A stretch of 5,838 nucleotides of DNA from Tessaracoccus flavescens. Lineage in GTDB: Bacteria > Actinomycetota > Actinomycetes > Propionibacteriales > Propionibacteriaceae. The stretch lies in contig DYZF01000056.1 in assembly GCA_020741375.1 (NCBI GenBank), positions 1-5,838 of the forward strand, written 5' to 3'. Positions within the stretch are counted from its first letter, which is position 1. Each line of letters starts with the position of its first letter. Positions 1 to 5,702 of the stretch are shown here, in pieces. Made by a program: the position numbers and the translations under genes. A model generated the notes under the pieces. It was not told the DNA's origin and ran no database searches. It was given only the letters and a program-made list of their open reading frames with translations.

Positions 1-1
1 A

Positions 2-1963
2 GCGCGCAAGGCGCTGCTCGCCGACCCCTTCATCACCAGCGAGTCCAGGGAAGCCCAGTTGGCTGCCCTCGCGGGCGCCATCGCCGCCGACGACGAGGCC
101 GAAGAGGACGAATCCGAGGACGAAGCGGACGACGCCGAGGCCCAGGAGTCCACGGACGCCGAGGACGCCGACGCCGATGCCGACGACGAATCCTCGGATG
201 ATTCCGACGACGAAGGCGACGACGACAACGGCGATTCCGACTCATCGGACGAGGGCGATCGCCCCGCACGCCGCCGCCGTCGCCGCGGTGGGCGCCGCCG
301 TCGCCGCGGAGGATCCAACTCGGACTCCAGCGACAACGACTCGGATTCCGACAACGACTCCGACGAGTCCGATGACGCCGACGACAACGGCTCCGACGAC
401 GATTCGTCCGACGACAGCACCGACAACTCCGATTCCTCGGACGGCGACGACACCAGCACCACGCGTCGCCGCCGCCGTCGCCGTCGCCGTGGGGAGAACG
501 GATCTTCGGATTCCTCCTCCGACGGTGAGGTCACCGGCATCGAAGGCTCCACCCGCATGGAGGCCAAGCGCCAGCGCCGCAAGGAGTCTCGCGCCGCGGG
601 TCGCCGTCGCGCGCCCATCCTGAGCGAAGCCGAGTTCTTGGCTCGCCGCGAATCCGTGGACCGCAAGCTCGTCATCCGTCAGGGCGAGGAGTACACGCAG
701 CTCGCCGTCGTCGAGGACGGGATCCTCGTCGAGCACTACGTCGATAAGGCCTCCGCGGCCTCCCTCATCGGCAACATCTACGTCGGCAAGGTGCAAAACG
801 TCCTGCCGAGCATGGAAGCCGCCTTCATCGACATCGGTCGCGGCCGCAACGCCGTCCTGTACGCCGGCGAGGTGGACTGGGCAGCCTTCGGCGTGACCGG
901 CGAAGCTCGCAAGGTTGAGAACGTACTCAAGTCCGGCCAGAGCGTCCTCGTCCAGGTGACGAAGGATCCGGTCGGGGCCAAGGGCGCGCGCCTCACCAGC
1001 CACATCTCCCTGCCCGGCCGCTACATCGTGTACTCGCCGGGGGGCCACCTGAGCGGCATCTCCCGCAAGCTCCCGGACATCGAGCGCAACCGTCTCCGCA
1101 CGGTGCTCGGGGATCTCATCTCCGACGACGAGTCCGTCATCGTCCGCACTGCGGCCGAAGGCGCGAGCGAGGAGGAGTTGGTCCGCGACGTCAACCGCCT
1201 CAAGGCTCAGTGGGAAGTCATCGAGAAGAAGTCCAAGACGGGCAGCGCTCCGCAGGCGCTCTACTCCGAGCCAGACCTCACGCTGCGCATCGTTCGCGAT
1301 CTCTTCACCGAAGATTTCGGCAAGCTGATCGTTCAGGGCGACGACGTGTGGGACGCCATCAACGGCTACGTCTCCCACGTGGCGCCCCACCTGGCCGAGC
1401 GCATGGAGCGCTTCGAGGGCAGCGAAGAGGGCGACGTCTTCGACGAGTTCAAGATCGACGATCAGATCGCCAAGGCGCTGGATCGTAAGGTGTACCTGCC
1501 GTCGGGCGGTTCGCTGATCATCGACCGCACCGAGGCCATGACGGTCATCGACGTCAACACCGGTCGCTTCACCGGCGCCGGCGGCAACCTTGAGGCCACG
1601 GTCACCGAGAACAACCTGGAAGCCGCTGAGGAGATCGTCCGCCAGCTTCGCCTGCGTGATCTCGGCGGCATCATCGTCATCGACTTCATCGACATGGTGC
1701 TGCCCAGCAACCGCGAACTGCTGCTGCGTCGCCTCGTCGAGTGCCTGGGCCGCGACCGCACCCGCCACCAAGTGGCGGAGGTCACCAGCCTCGGCCTCGT
1801 ACAGATGACCCGCAAGCGCATCGGTACCGGCCTCCAGGAGGCGTTCACCGAGGAGTGCGAGCACTGCAAGGGCGCCGGTTACCTTCGCTTCGAGGAGCCG
1901 GTCGATTCGCAGGCGCCGGCCGACGGTGGGGAGCGGAAGCAGAACCGCCGCCGTCGCCGGTGA
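2..1963 (+). CDS. rne: Ribonuclease E/G family endoribonuclease, 5'-partial
   Basis: Endoribonuclease that starts mRNA decay and matures rRNA and tRNA precursors by cutting single-stranded, often 5'-monophosphate RNA. The frame is open to the window edge, so the true start lies upstream; the TTG at 59 is not a convincing start because coding continues before it. Residues are numbered from the codon at base 2 (653 visible). About 30-155 is acidic Asp/Ser/Glu low complexity, interrupted by Arg blocks at 90-104 and 155-163. The core follows: an S1-like RNA-binding segment from about 258 (NIYVGKVQNVLPSMEAAFIDIG), a 5'-sensor Arg-Thr pair at 382-383 (VRTAAEG), the DNase I-like site with the two metal-binding Asp at 517 (IDVN) and 561 (VIDFIDM), and the Zn-link cysteines 619 and 622 (CEHC). 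Only 31 residues follow, ending in five Arg, so there is no long C-terminal scaffold. In this family the disordered arms are thought to bind RNA or partner proteins. Family assignment is very secure; E versus G naming rests on the large N-terminal arm. Confidence 0.96.
   Translation, partial: ARKALLADPFITSESREAQLAALAGAIAADDEAEEDESEDEADDAEAQESTDAEDADADADDESSDDSDDEGDDDNGDSDSSDEGDRPARRRRRRGGRRRRRGGSNSDSSDNDSDSDNDSDESDDADDNGSDDDSSDDSTDNSDSSDGDDTSTTRRRRRRRRRGENGSSDSSSDGEVTGIEGSTRMEAKRQRRKESRAAGRRRAPILSEAEFLARRESVDRKLVIRQGEEYTQLAVVEDGILVEHYVDKASAASLIGNIYVGKVQNVLPSMEAAFIDIGRGRNAVLYAGEVDWAAFGVTGEARKVENVLKSGQSVLVQVTKDPVGAKGARLTSHISLPGRYIVYSPGGHLSGISRKLPDIERNRLRTVLGDLISDDESVIVRTAAEGASEEELVRDVNRLKAQWEVIEKKSKTGSAPQALYSEPDLTLRIVRDLFTEDFGKLIVQGDDVWDAINGYVSHVAPHLAERMERFEGSEEGDVFDEFKIDDQIAKALDRKVYLPSGGSLIIDRTEAMTVIDVNTGRFTGAGGNLEATVTENNLEAAEEIVRQLRLRDLGGIIVIDFIDMVLPSNRELLLRRLVECLGRDRTRHQVAEVTSLGLVQMTRKRIGTGLQEAFTEECEHCKGAGYLRFEEPVDSQAPADGGERKQNRRRRR
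269..313 (+). repeat. Two tandem 21-bp units encoding RRRRRGG inside rne
   Basis: Bases 272-292 and 293-313 are two adjacent 21-bp units, each encoding five Arg and two Gly. The first 17 bases of each unit are identical (272-288 and 293-309), and the units then differ at the Gly codons. One further CGC Arg codon at 269 precedes them. The 14-base word CGCCGCCGTCGCCG recurs at 1946-1959, at the extreme 3' end of the same gene, and a related Arg-codon run encodes nine Arg at 464-490. This looks like local duplication of an Arg-codon tract in a disordered protein arm, not a mobile or regulatory repeat. Confidence 0.7.
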
Positions 1964-1968
1964 CCGGT

Positions 1969-1998
1969 TTGGTCATCCGACGCGCTAGGGGTTAACAT
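1969..1998 (+). promoter_or_regulatory. Candidate promoter for rpmB
   Basis: A -35-like TTGGTC (1969-1974) is followed after 18 bases by a -10-like TAACAT (1993-1998). The -35 matches TTGACA at its first three positions, and the -10 matches TATAAT at four of six. The element begins 6 bases after the rne stop codon and would start transcription near 2004-2006. It would give L28 its own promoter apart from rne, which fits the need for much higher expression of a ribosomal protein. This is read by eye; no transcript data support it. Confidence 0.45.
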
Positions 1999-2007
1999 TG
2001 TGCGGTT

Positions 2008-2052
2008 GCCTGCTTCGGCGGGCGCCCCATGAACATCCAGGCCTCGGCCTGG
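2008..2052 (+). promoter_or_regulatory. rpmB 5' leader with two tandem hairpins
   Basis: Hairpin A (2008-2023) pairs GCCTGC with GCGGGC, six pairs including one G-U, around a TTCG loop closed by C-G, which is the very stable UUCG tetraloop type. Hairpin B (2037-2052) is a perfect inverted repeat CCAGGCC-TC-GGCCTGG, which in RNA would fold as six pairs around CUCG. Hairpin B ends 15 bases before the rpmB Shine-Dalgarno sequence. Bases 2008-2012 can also pair with 2038-2042, which would disrupt both hairpins. Neither hairpin has a U-run after it, so they are poor intrinsic terminators. They could be a leader that controls or stabilises the rpmB mRNA, or hairpin A could mark the rne mRNA 3' end. 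The pairings are directly visible; the function is inference. Confidence 0.5.
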
Positions 2053-2067
2053 GCACAGACATTCAAC

Positions 2068-2073
2068 AAGGAG
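2068..2073 (+). promoter_or_regulatory. Ribosome binding site of rpmB
   Basis: AAGGAG lies 6 bases before the ATG at 2080. It decides the start: an in-frame ATG at 2029 would add 17 residues (MNIQASAWAQTFNKEIP), but it has no Shine-Dalgarno sequence and the extension does not resemble the start of L28, which normally begins with a short MAxxC-type sequence. Confidence 0.85.
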
Positions 2074-2079
2074 ATTCCA

Positions 2080-2265
2080 ATGGCTGCCAAGTGTGACGTT
2101 TGCGCCAAGGGTCCCGGCTTCGGTCACAACGTGCCTTGGTCGAAGAAGAAGACCAACCGTCGCTGGAACCCGAACATCCAGCGCGTTCGCGCCACCATCA
2201 ACGGTGCGCCGCAGCGCGTCAACGTGTGCACCTCCTGCCTCAAGGCCGGCAAGGTCGCGCGTTAA
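2080..2265 (+). CDS. rpmB: 50S ribosomal protein L28 (bL28), zinc-binding form
   Basis: Structural protein of the large ribosomal subunit, 61 residues, basic, normal length for the short actinobacterial type. Two CxxC pairs, Cys5/Cys8 (MAAKCDVC) and Cys50/Cys53 (VNVCTSC), form the zinc-binding ribbon of the so-called C+ paralogue. The central segment contains KKKTNRRWNPNIQRVR, the conserved rRNA-binding part of L28. The start at 2080 is set by the AAGGAG at 2068 and by the family N-terminus. The gene is flanked by its own candidate promoter and a strong terminator hairpin, so it is probably a single transcription unit, possibly with read-through from rne. In several actinobacteria a cysteine-free L28 copy is made under zinc starvation; none is visible here. 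Confidence 0.97.
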   Translation: MAAKCDVCAKGPGFGHNVPWSKKKTNRRWNPNIQRVRATINGAPQRVNVCTSCLKAGKVAR

Positions 2266-2284
2266 GTTCGGCAACACAAAGCTG

Positions 2285-2320
2285 AGAACCGGCGGTCCGC
2301 AGTAGCGGGCCGCCGGTTCT
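2285..2320 (+). terminator. Strong hairpin terminator after rpmB
   Basis: Bases 2285-2300 pair with 2305-2320 over 16 positions: 15 Watson-Crick pairs and one G-U (2296 with 2309), closing an AGTA loop. The outer 11 bp (AGAACCGGCGG / CCGCCGGTTCT) are perfect. The hairpin begins 19 bases after the rpmB stop. The sequence after it (GTCATTGG) has no real T-run, as is common for hairpin terminators in high-GC actinobacteria. It should separate rpmB from recG. Confidence 0.85.
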
Positions 2321-2335
2321 GTCATTGGCACCCGG

Positions 2336-2341
2336 TAGGGT
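2336..2341 (+). promoter_or_regulatory. Candidate -10 element for a leaderless recG transcript
   Basis: TAGGGT fits the actinobacterial -10 pattern TANNNT and ends 7 bases before the ATG at 2349, so transcription could begin at or next to the start codon. No convincing -35 is seen at the expected distance, where the terminator stem lies. The same bases include AGGG (2337-2340), which could instead serve as a weak Shine-Dalgarno sequence 8 bases from the ATG. The two readings cannot be separated from sequence alone. Confidence 0.4.
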
Positions 2342-2348
2342 CTCTCCC

Positions 2349-4547
2349 ATGTCCACTTGGCGTACCCCGATCTATCGTGAGCTCGGCCGCAGGCTGGTGG
2401 ACGTCGTCGGGGGCAAGACGGCGGCCGAGTTCGCCAAGCTGGGCCTCGTCACCGTCGACGATCTGGTCCGCCACGTGCCCCGTCGCTACATTTCGGGCAC
2501 CGAAGGCACTGATTTCGGCACCCTGCGCGTGGGCGACGATGTTGCCGTCATCGCCACCGTCAAGCGCTCCGAGCGGTTCTGGACGCGCGGCACTGGGCGG
2601 GTCACTGCAACGCTCACCGACGGTCGCGGCACGGTCACCGCGTCGTTCTTCTCCAAGAAGGAACACATCCTCAACTTCTGGCTGGGCCAGTTGGCGCCCG
2701 GCAACCGCGGCATCTTCGTCGGCAAGGTGGGCGCCTTCAACGATCAGTTCCAACTCACCCACCCAGATTTCGTCATCCTCGACGGCGCCAGGATCACTGG
2801 CGGTAAGGCGGCGGTCCGCGATGCGATGCAACGGCAGGTGCAGCGGGCCACGATGGTGCCGCTCTACCCGGCGTCGGGCAAGCTGCCCACCTGGGTGATC
2901 GGTGATTCCATCCAGATGGTGCTACCCACGCTGCGCGGCGACACTCTGCCCGAATGGGTGGTCAATGCGGCCGGAGTCCTGCCGCTGGAGCTGGCGCTGT
3001 CCGAGGTGCACGAACCCATCGAGGTGGACAACGCACGGCATGGGGTTGAGCGGCTGCGTTTCGATGAGGCGTTCGGCATCCAGTTGGCGATGGCGCATCG
3101 ACGGCGCGAGCAGGCTCACCAAGTGGCCACCCCGCGCCCCCGACGGGCCGATGGGCTGCTCGCCGCCTTCGACGAGCGGCTTCCCTTCACCCTTACGGCC
3201 GGTCAGCAGTCCATCGGCGAGACGGTCTTCGAGGAGTTGGCCGGCACGTCGCCGATGAACCGCCTGCTCCAAGGCGAGGTGGGCTCCGGCAAGACTCTCG
3301 TGGCGCTGCGGGCCATGCTGGCCGTGGTCGACGCCGGCGGACAGGCCGTGCTGCTGGCGCCCACCGAAGTGCTCGCCAAGCAGCATTACAAGACGATCAC
3401 CACGCTGCTGGGAGATCTGGGGGAGGGGCGAAAGCTCGGCGCCCACCCGGACGCCACGGGCGTCGTCCTGCTCACCGGGAGCCGCTCGACGGCGGGCAAG
3501 CGCGAGGCCCTCAACGACATCCTCACCGGAGACGCTGGGATCGTGATCGGCACGCATGCGTTGCTGTCGGATCCGGTGACCTTCTTCGACCTCGGCCTCG
3601 TCGTCGTGGACGAACAGCACCGCTTCGGCGTGGAACAGCGCGCCGCCCTCTCGGCGAAGGCGCAGCAGAAGCCGCACACGCTCGTCATGACCGCAACGCC
3701 CATTCCGCGCTCCATCGCCATGACCGTGTTCGGCGACCTTGAGGTGAGCGAGTTGCGGGAGCGTCCGGCGGGACGGGCGCCCGTGCAGACGGTCTTCGTC
3801 AACACTCGGCAGAACCCGCACTGGGTTGATCGGGCATGGGAGCGCATCCGCGAGGAGGTGGCCGCGGGCCGGCAGGCCTTCATCGTGTGTCCTGCCATCA
3901 ACGCGTCGGAGGCGAGCGTCTCCGAGGAGGGGGAGAAGCGCACCATCGCCGCCGTCGAGGAACTTGTGCCGATGTTGGCCAGTGGTCCCCTCAAGGGGCT
4001 GCGGCTGGGGGCGGTGCACGGCAAGCAGCCGGTGGCAGAGCGCGACGAGACGATGGCGGCTTTCGCGTCCGGGAAGCTCGACGTTCTGGTGGCCACCACC
4101 GTCATCGAGGTGGGTGTGGACGTCCCCAATGCGTCGGTGATGGTGGTCATGGATGCAGACAGGTTCGGCCTGTCCCAGCTGCACCAGCTTCGAGGGCGCA
4201 TTGGCCGAGGATCGCACCCCGGTCTGTGCCTGCTGTTGGCTCCGGTGGTCGACAACCCGGATGCGGACACCAGGCTCGGCGCCATGGCCGCCACGACGGA
4301 CGGCTTTGAGTTGGCCGAGCTGGATCTCACCCTGCGCCGCGAGGGCGACGTGCTGGGGGCAGCCCAGTCGGGCCGCGGATCGCTCAAACTACTGCGAGCG
4401 GTAGCTGACGCAGACCTCATCCGCCGCGCTAAGGTGCTGGCCGAACAAGTGATCGACGACGAGCGCGCCGCGTCGGATCCGCTACTGGCTGATCTGATGG
4501 CCAAAGCCGAGGAGGTTGCGGCGGGCGAGTGGATGGAGAAGACGTGA
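2349..4547 (+). CDS. recG: ATP-dependent DNA helicase RecG
   Basis: Superfamily 2 double-stranded DNA translocase that regresses stalled replication forks and processes Holliday junctions and R-loops in the cytoplasm. It has 732 residues from the ATG at 2349, in the usual range for actinobacterial RecG. An N-terminal HVPRRY motif (42-47) leads into the OB-fold wedge domain (about 61-150). The helicase part has a Q-type motif (LPFTLTAGQ), Walker A GEVGSGKT (309-316), the DEQH box (421-424) followed by RFGVEQR, motif III TATPIPR (448-454), and motif VI QLRGRIGRG (613-621). The C-terminal LGAAQSGRG segment matches the end of the family. An in-frame TTG at 2325 would add eight unlikely residues and sits against the terminator stem, so ATG 2349 is preferred. 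The gene overlaps rsmD by four bases and probably heads the recG-rsmD-coaD operon. All catalytic motifs are intact. Confidence 0.97.
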   Translation: MSTWRTPIYRELGRRLVDVVGGKTAAEFAKLGLVTVDDLVRHVPRRYISGTEGTDFGTLRVGDDVAVIATVKRSERFWTRGTGRVTATLTDGRGTVTASFFSKKEHILNFWLGQLAPGNRGIFVGKVGAFNDQFQLTHPDFVILDGARITGGKAAVRDAMQRQVQRATMVPLYPASGKLPTWVIGDSIQMVLPTLRGDTLPEWVVNAAGVLPLELALSEVHEPIEVDNARHGVERLRFDEAFGIQLAMAHRRREQAHQVATPRPRRADGLLAAFDERLPFTLTAGQQSIGETVFEELAGTSPMNRLLQGEVGSGKTLVALRAMLAVVDAGGQAVLLAPTEVLAKQHYKTITTLLGDLGEGRKLGAHPDATGVVLLTGSRSTAGKREALNDILTGDAGIVIGTHALLSDPVTFFDLGLVVVDEQHRFGVEQRAALSAKAQQKPHTLVMTATPIPRSIAMTVFGDLEVSELRERPAGRAPVQTVFVNTRQNPHWVDRAWERIREEVAAGRQAFIVCPAINASEASVSEEGEKRTIAAVEELVPMLASGPLKGLRLGAVHGKQPVAERDETMAAFASGKLDVLVATTVIEVGVDVPNASVMVVMDADRFGLSQLHQLRGRIGRGSHPGLCLLLAPVVDNPDADTRLGAMAATTDGFELAELDLTLRREGDVLGAAQSGRGSLKLLRAVADADLIRRAKVLAEQVIDDERAASDPLLADLMAKAEEVAAGEWMEKT

Positions 4548-5119
4548 GCCGGATCATCGCGGGCGCTGCCAAGGGCAAGCGCCTCGCCACCCCGAAGGGT
4601 GCCCACACCCGGCCCACCACTGATCGCACGCGCGAGGCGCTGTTCTCAGCGCTGGTCAGCTGGCTCGGCACCGCCGATGAGGAATCAGACAAGCAGTTGG
4701 CCGGGGTGTCCTTCCTGGATCTCTACGCGGGCTCTGGTGCTGTGGGGCTCGAGGCCGCCAGCCGCGGCGCGGGGCCGGTCCTGCTCGTCGAACTGGACAA
4801 GCCGACGGCGAAACTGATCCAGGACAATGCGCGCAGCACTGGCTTGTCCGCCACGGTGCGGGCTGAGAAGGCTCAAGCAGTCGTGGAATCGCCATGGGAG
4901 CAGTTCGACATCATCTTCATGGACCCGCCGTACGAGATCGCCACAGATGAGGTGGAACTCCTGCTCGCCGGGCTAGCCGGGGCGCGGATCGCGCCGCGGG
5001 GTTTGGTGGTCGTCGAGCGGTCATCGCGCGACCGGGCGCCGGAATGGCCCGCATCGTTCACCGATACGTGGTCTCGCAAGTACGGTGAGACCACCTTGTA
5101 CTTCGGCTCTGTGGACTAA
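4544..5119 (+). CDS. rsmD: 16S rRNA (guanine(966)-N(2))-methyltransferase RsmD
   Basis: S-adenosylmethionine-dependent methyltransferase that modifies G966 (E. coli numbering) of 16S rRNA during 30S assembly. It has 191 residues from the GTG at 4544. The N-terminus MSRIIAGAAKGKRL and the motif RPTTDRTREALFSAL (23-37) are family signatures. The SAM-binding motif I is FLDLYAGSGAVGLEA (57-71), an acidic residue for the ribose follows in VELD (82-85), and the catalytic DPPY is at 127-130. An upstream in-frame GTG at 4529 would add five residues with no counterpart in the family. GTG 4544 has GGAG at 4535-4538, five bases away, and overlaps the recG TGA as GTGA, suggesting translational coupling. 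coaD follows after 8 bases, a common bacterial pairing. Confidence 0.94.
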   Translation: MSRIIAGAAKGKRLATPKGAHTRPTTDRTREALFSALVSWLGTADEESDKQLAGVSFLDLYAGSGAVGLEAASRGAGPVLLVELDKPTAKLIQDNARSTGLSATVRAEKAQAVVESPWEQFDIIFMDPPYEIATDEVELLLAGLAGARIAPRGLVVVERSSRDRAPEWPASFTDTWSRKYGETTLYFGSVD

Positions 5120-5127
5120 GGACACCA

Positions 5128-5604
5128 ATGAAGGTTCTGTGCCCCGGATCGTTCGATCCGATCACCGTCGGCCACCTCGACATCATCCGTCGCGCCCACG
5201 CGCTCTTCGGGGAGGTCGTCGTCGCGATCGGCAACAACTCCACCAAGCAGTACATGTTCTCCTTCGACGAGCGCGTTGAGCTTGTGAAGGGCGCCACGGC
5301 GGATCTCGACAACATCACAGTCGAGGCCATGGAGGGCCTACTGGTGGACTTCTGCAACGACCGCGGCATCCCCGCCGTCGTCAAGGGCCTGCGTTTCGGT
5401 GCCGACTTCGATTTCGAGCTGCAGATGGCCCACATGAACGAGGAGATGGGCGGCATCGAGACGGTGTTGCTGCCGGCCGCCCGCGATCACGTGACGCTCT
5501 CGTCCACCATCATCCGTCAGGTGGTTCGTCTCGGCGGCGACGTGGCCCGTTACGTGCCCGACAACGTGTTGGCGGCCATCAAGGAACGTCAGCGCACCAG
5601 CTAG
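5128..5604 (+). CDS. coaD: Phosphopantetheine adenylyltransferase
   Basis: Catalyses the fourth step of coenzyme A biosynthesis: ATP plus 4'-phosphopantetheine gives dephospho-CoA and pyrophosphate, in a hexameric cytoplasmic enzyme. It has 158 residues, the normal length. The nucleotidyltransferase signature is complete: GSFDPITVGH (7-16) with the TxGH motif at 13-16, Lys40 in STKQYMF aligning with E. coli Lys42, KGLR (86-89) with Arg89 aligning with E. coli Arg91, and the late TLSSTIIRQV segment corresponding to the ISSS motif. Start ATG 5128 is preceded by AAGGA (5118-5122), which overlaps the TAA of rsmD, so translation of the two genes is probably coupled. It is likely the last gene of the recG-rsmD-coaD run, although no clear terminator follows. 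Confidence 0.97.
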   Translation: MKVLCPGSFDPITVGHLDIIRRAHALFGEVVVAIGNNSTKQYMFSFDERVELVKGATADLDNITVEAMEGLLVDFCNDRGIPAVVKGLRFGADFDFELQMAHMNEEMGGIETVLLPAARDHVTLSSTIIRQVVRLGGDVARYVPDNVLAAIKERQRTS

Positions 5605-5623
5605 CCGGCCCGCCGCCTGAGAT

Positions 5624-5652
5624 TTGGCCAACGCGGGGCTGAACGGTAGAGT
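5624..5652 (+). promoter_or_regulatory. Candidate promoter for the DUF177 gene
   Basis: TTGGCC (5624-5629) and TAGAGT (5647-5652) are separated by 17 bases. Each matches its consensus (TTGACA, TATAAT) at four of six positions, and the -10 fits TANNNT. Transcription would start near 5658-5660, leaving a leader of about 45 bases with the GAAGGGA ribosome binding site. The -35 overlaps an 8-base palindrome TTGGCCAA (5624-5631). In addition, GCCAAC (5627-5632) and GTTGGC (5651-5656) form a 6-base inverted repeat spanning the spacer. A weak five-pair hairpin CATGA/TCATG (5664-5678) lies in the leader. Confidence 0.55.
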
Positions 5653-5702
5653 TGGCGGTCGGTCATGACGAGATCATGGACGGCTTACGAAGGGAATCCG
5701 AC

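Noticed and set aside
59..61. TTG at 59 as the start of RNase E
   Set aside because: The frame stays open to base 2 with ordinary coding sequence (ARKALLADPFITSESREAQ), and no ribosome binding site precedes the TTG. The gene is cut by the window edge.
300..460. The Asp/Ser codon-rich tract as a CRISPR or satellite array
   Set aside because: The repeats are imperfect, triplet-phased and in frame with an acidic low-complexity protein arm; there are no conserved repeat-spacer units.
242..1864. A 540-codon open frame on the minus strand opposite rne
   Set aside because: Long antisense open frames are expected opposite GC-rich coding DNA with strong codon periodicity. The translation has no recognisable domain, and the + strand encodes a clear RNase E over the same bases.
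2008..2023. Hairpin A as an intrinsic terminator of rne
   Set aside because: The stem is only six pairs with one G-U and no T-run follows; by comparison the hairpin after rpmB has 16 pairs. A weak role at the rne 3' end cannot be excluded, but a leader structure fits better.
2029..2079. Extended L28 starting at ATG 2029
   Set aside because: No Shine-Dalgarno sequence before 2029; the extension lies in the structured leader and has no counterpart in L28, whereas ATG 2080 has AAGGAG at the right distance.
2325..2348. TTG 2325 as the recG start
   Set aside because: It lies four bases after the terminator stem, lacks a ribosome binding site and adds eight residues unlike RecG N-termini.
4529..4543. 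GTG 4529 as the rsmD start
   Set aside because: GTG 4544 gives the family-typical MSRIIAG start, overlaps the recG stop as GTGA and has GGAG at a good distance.
2922..4606. Long minus-strand open frames opposite recG
   Set aside because: Same cause: mirror frames of a high-GC gene. Their translations are Arg-, His- and Ala-rich without motifs, and RecG is intact on the + strand.
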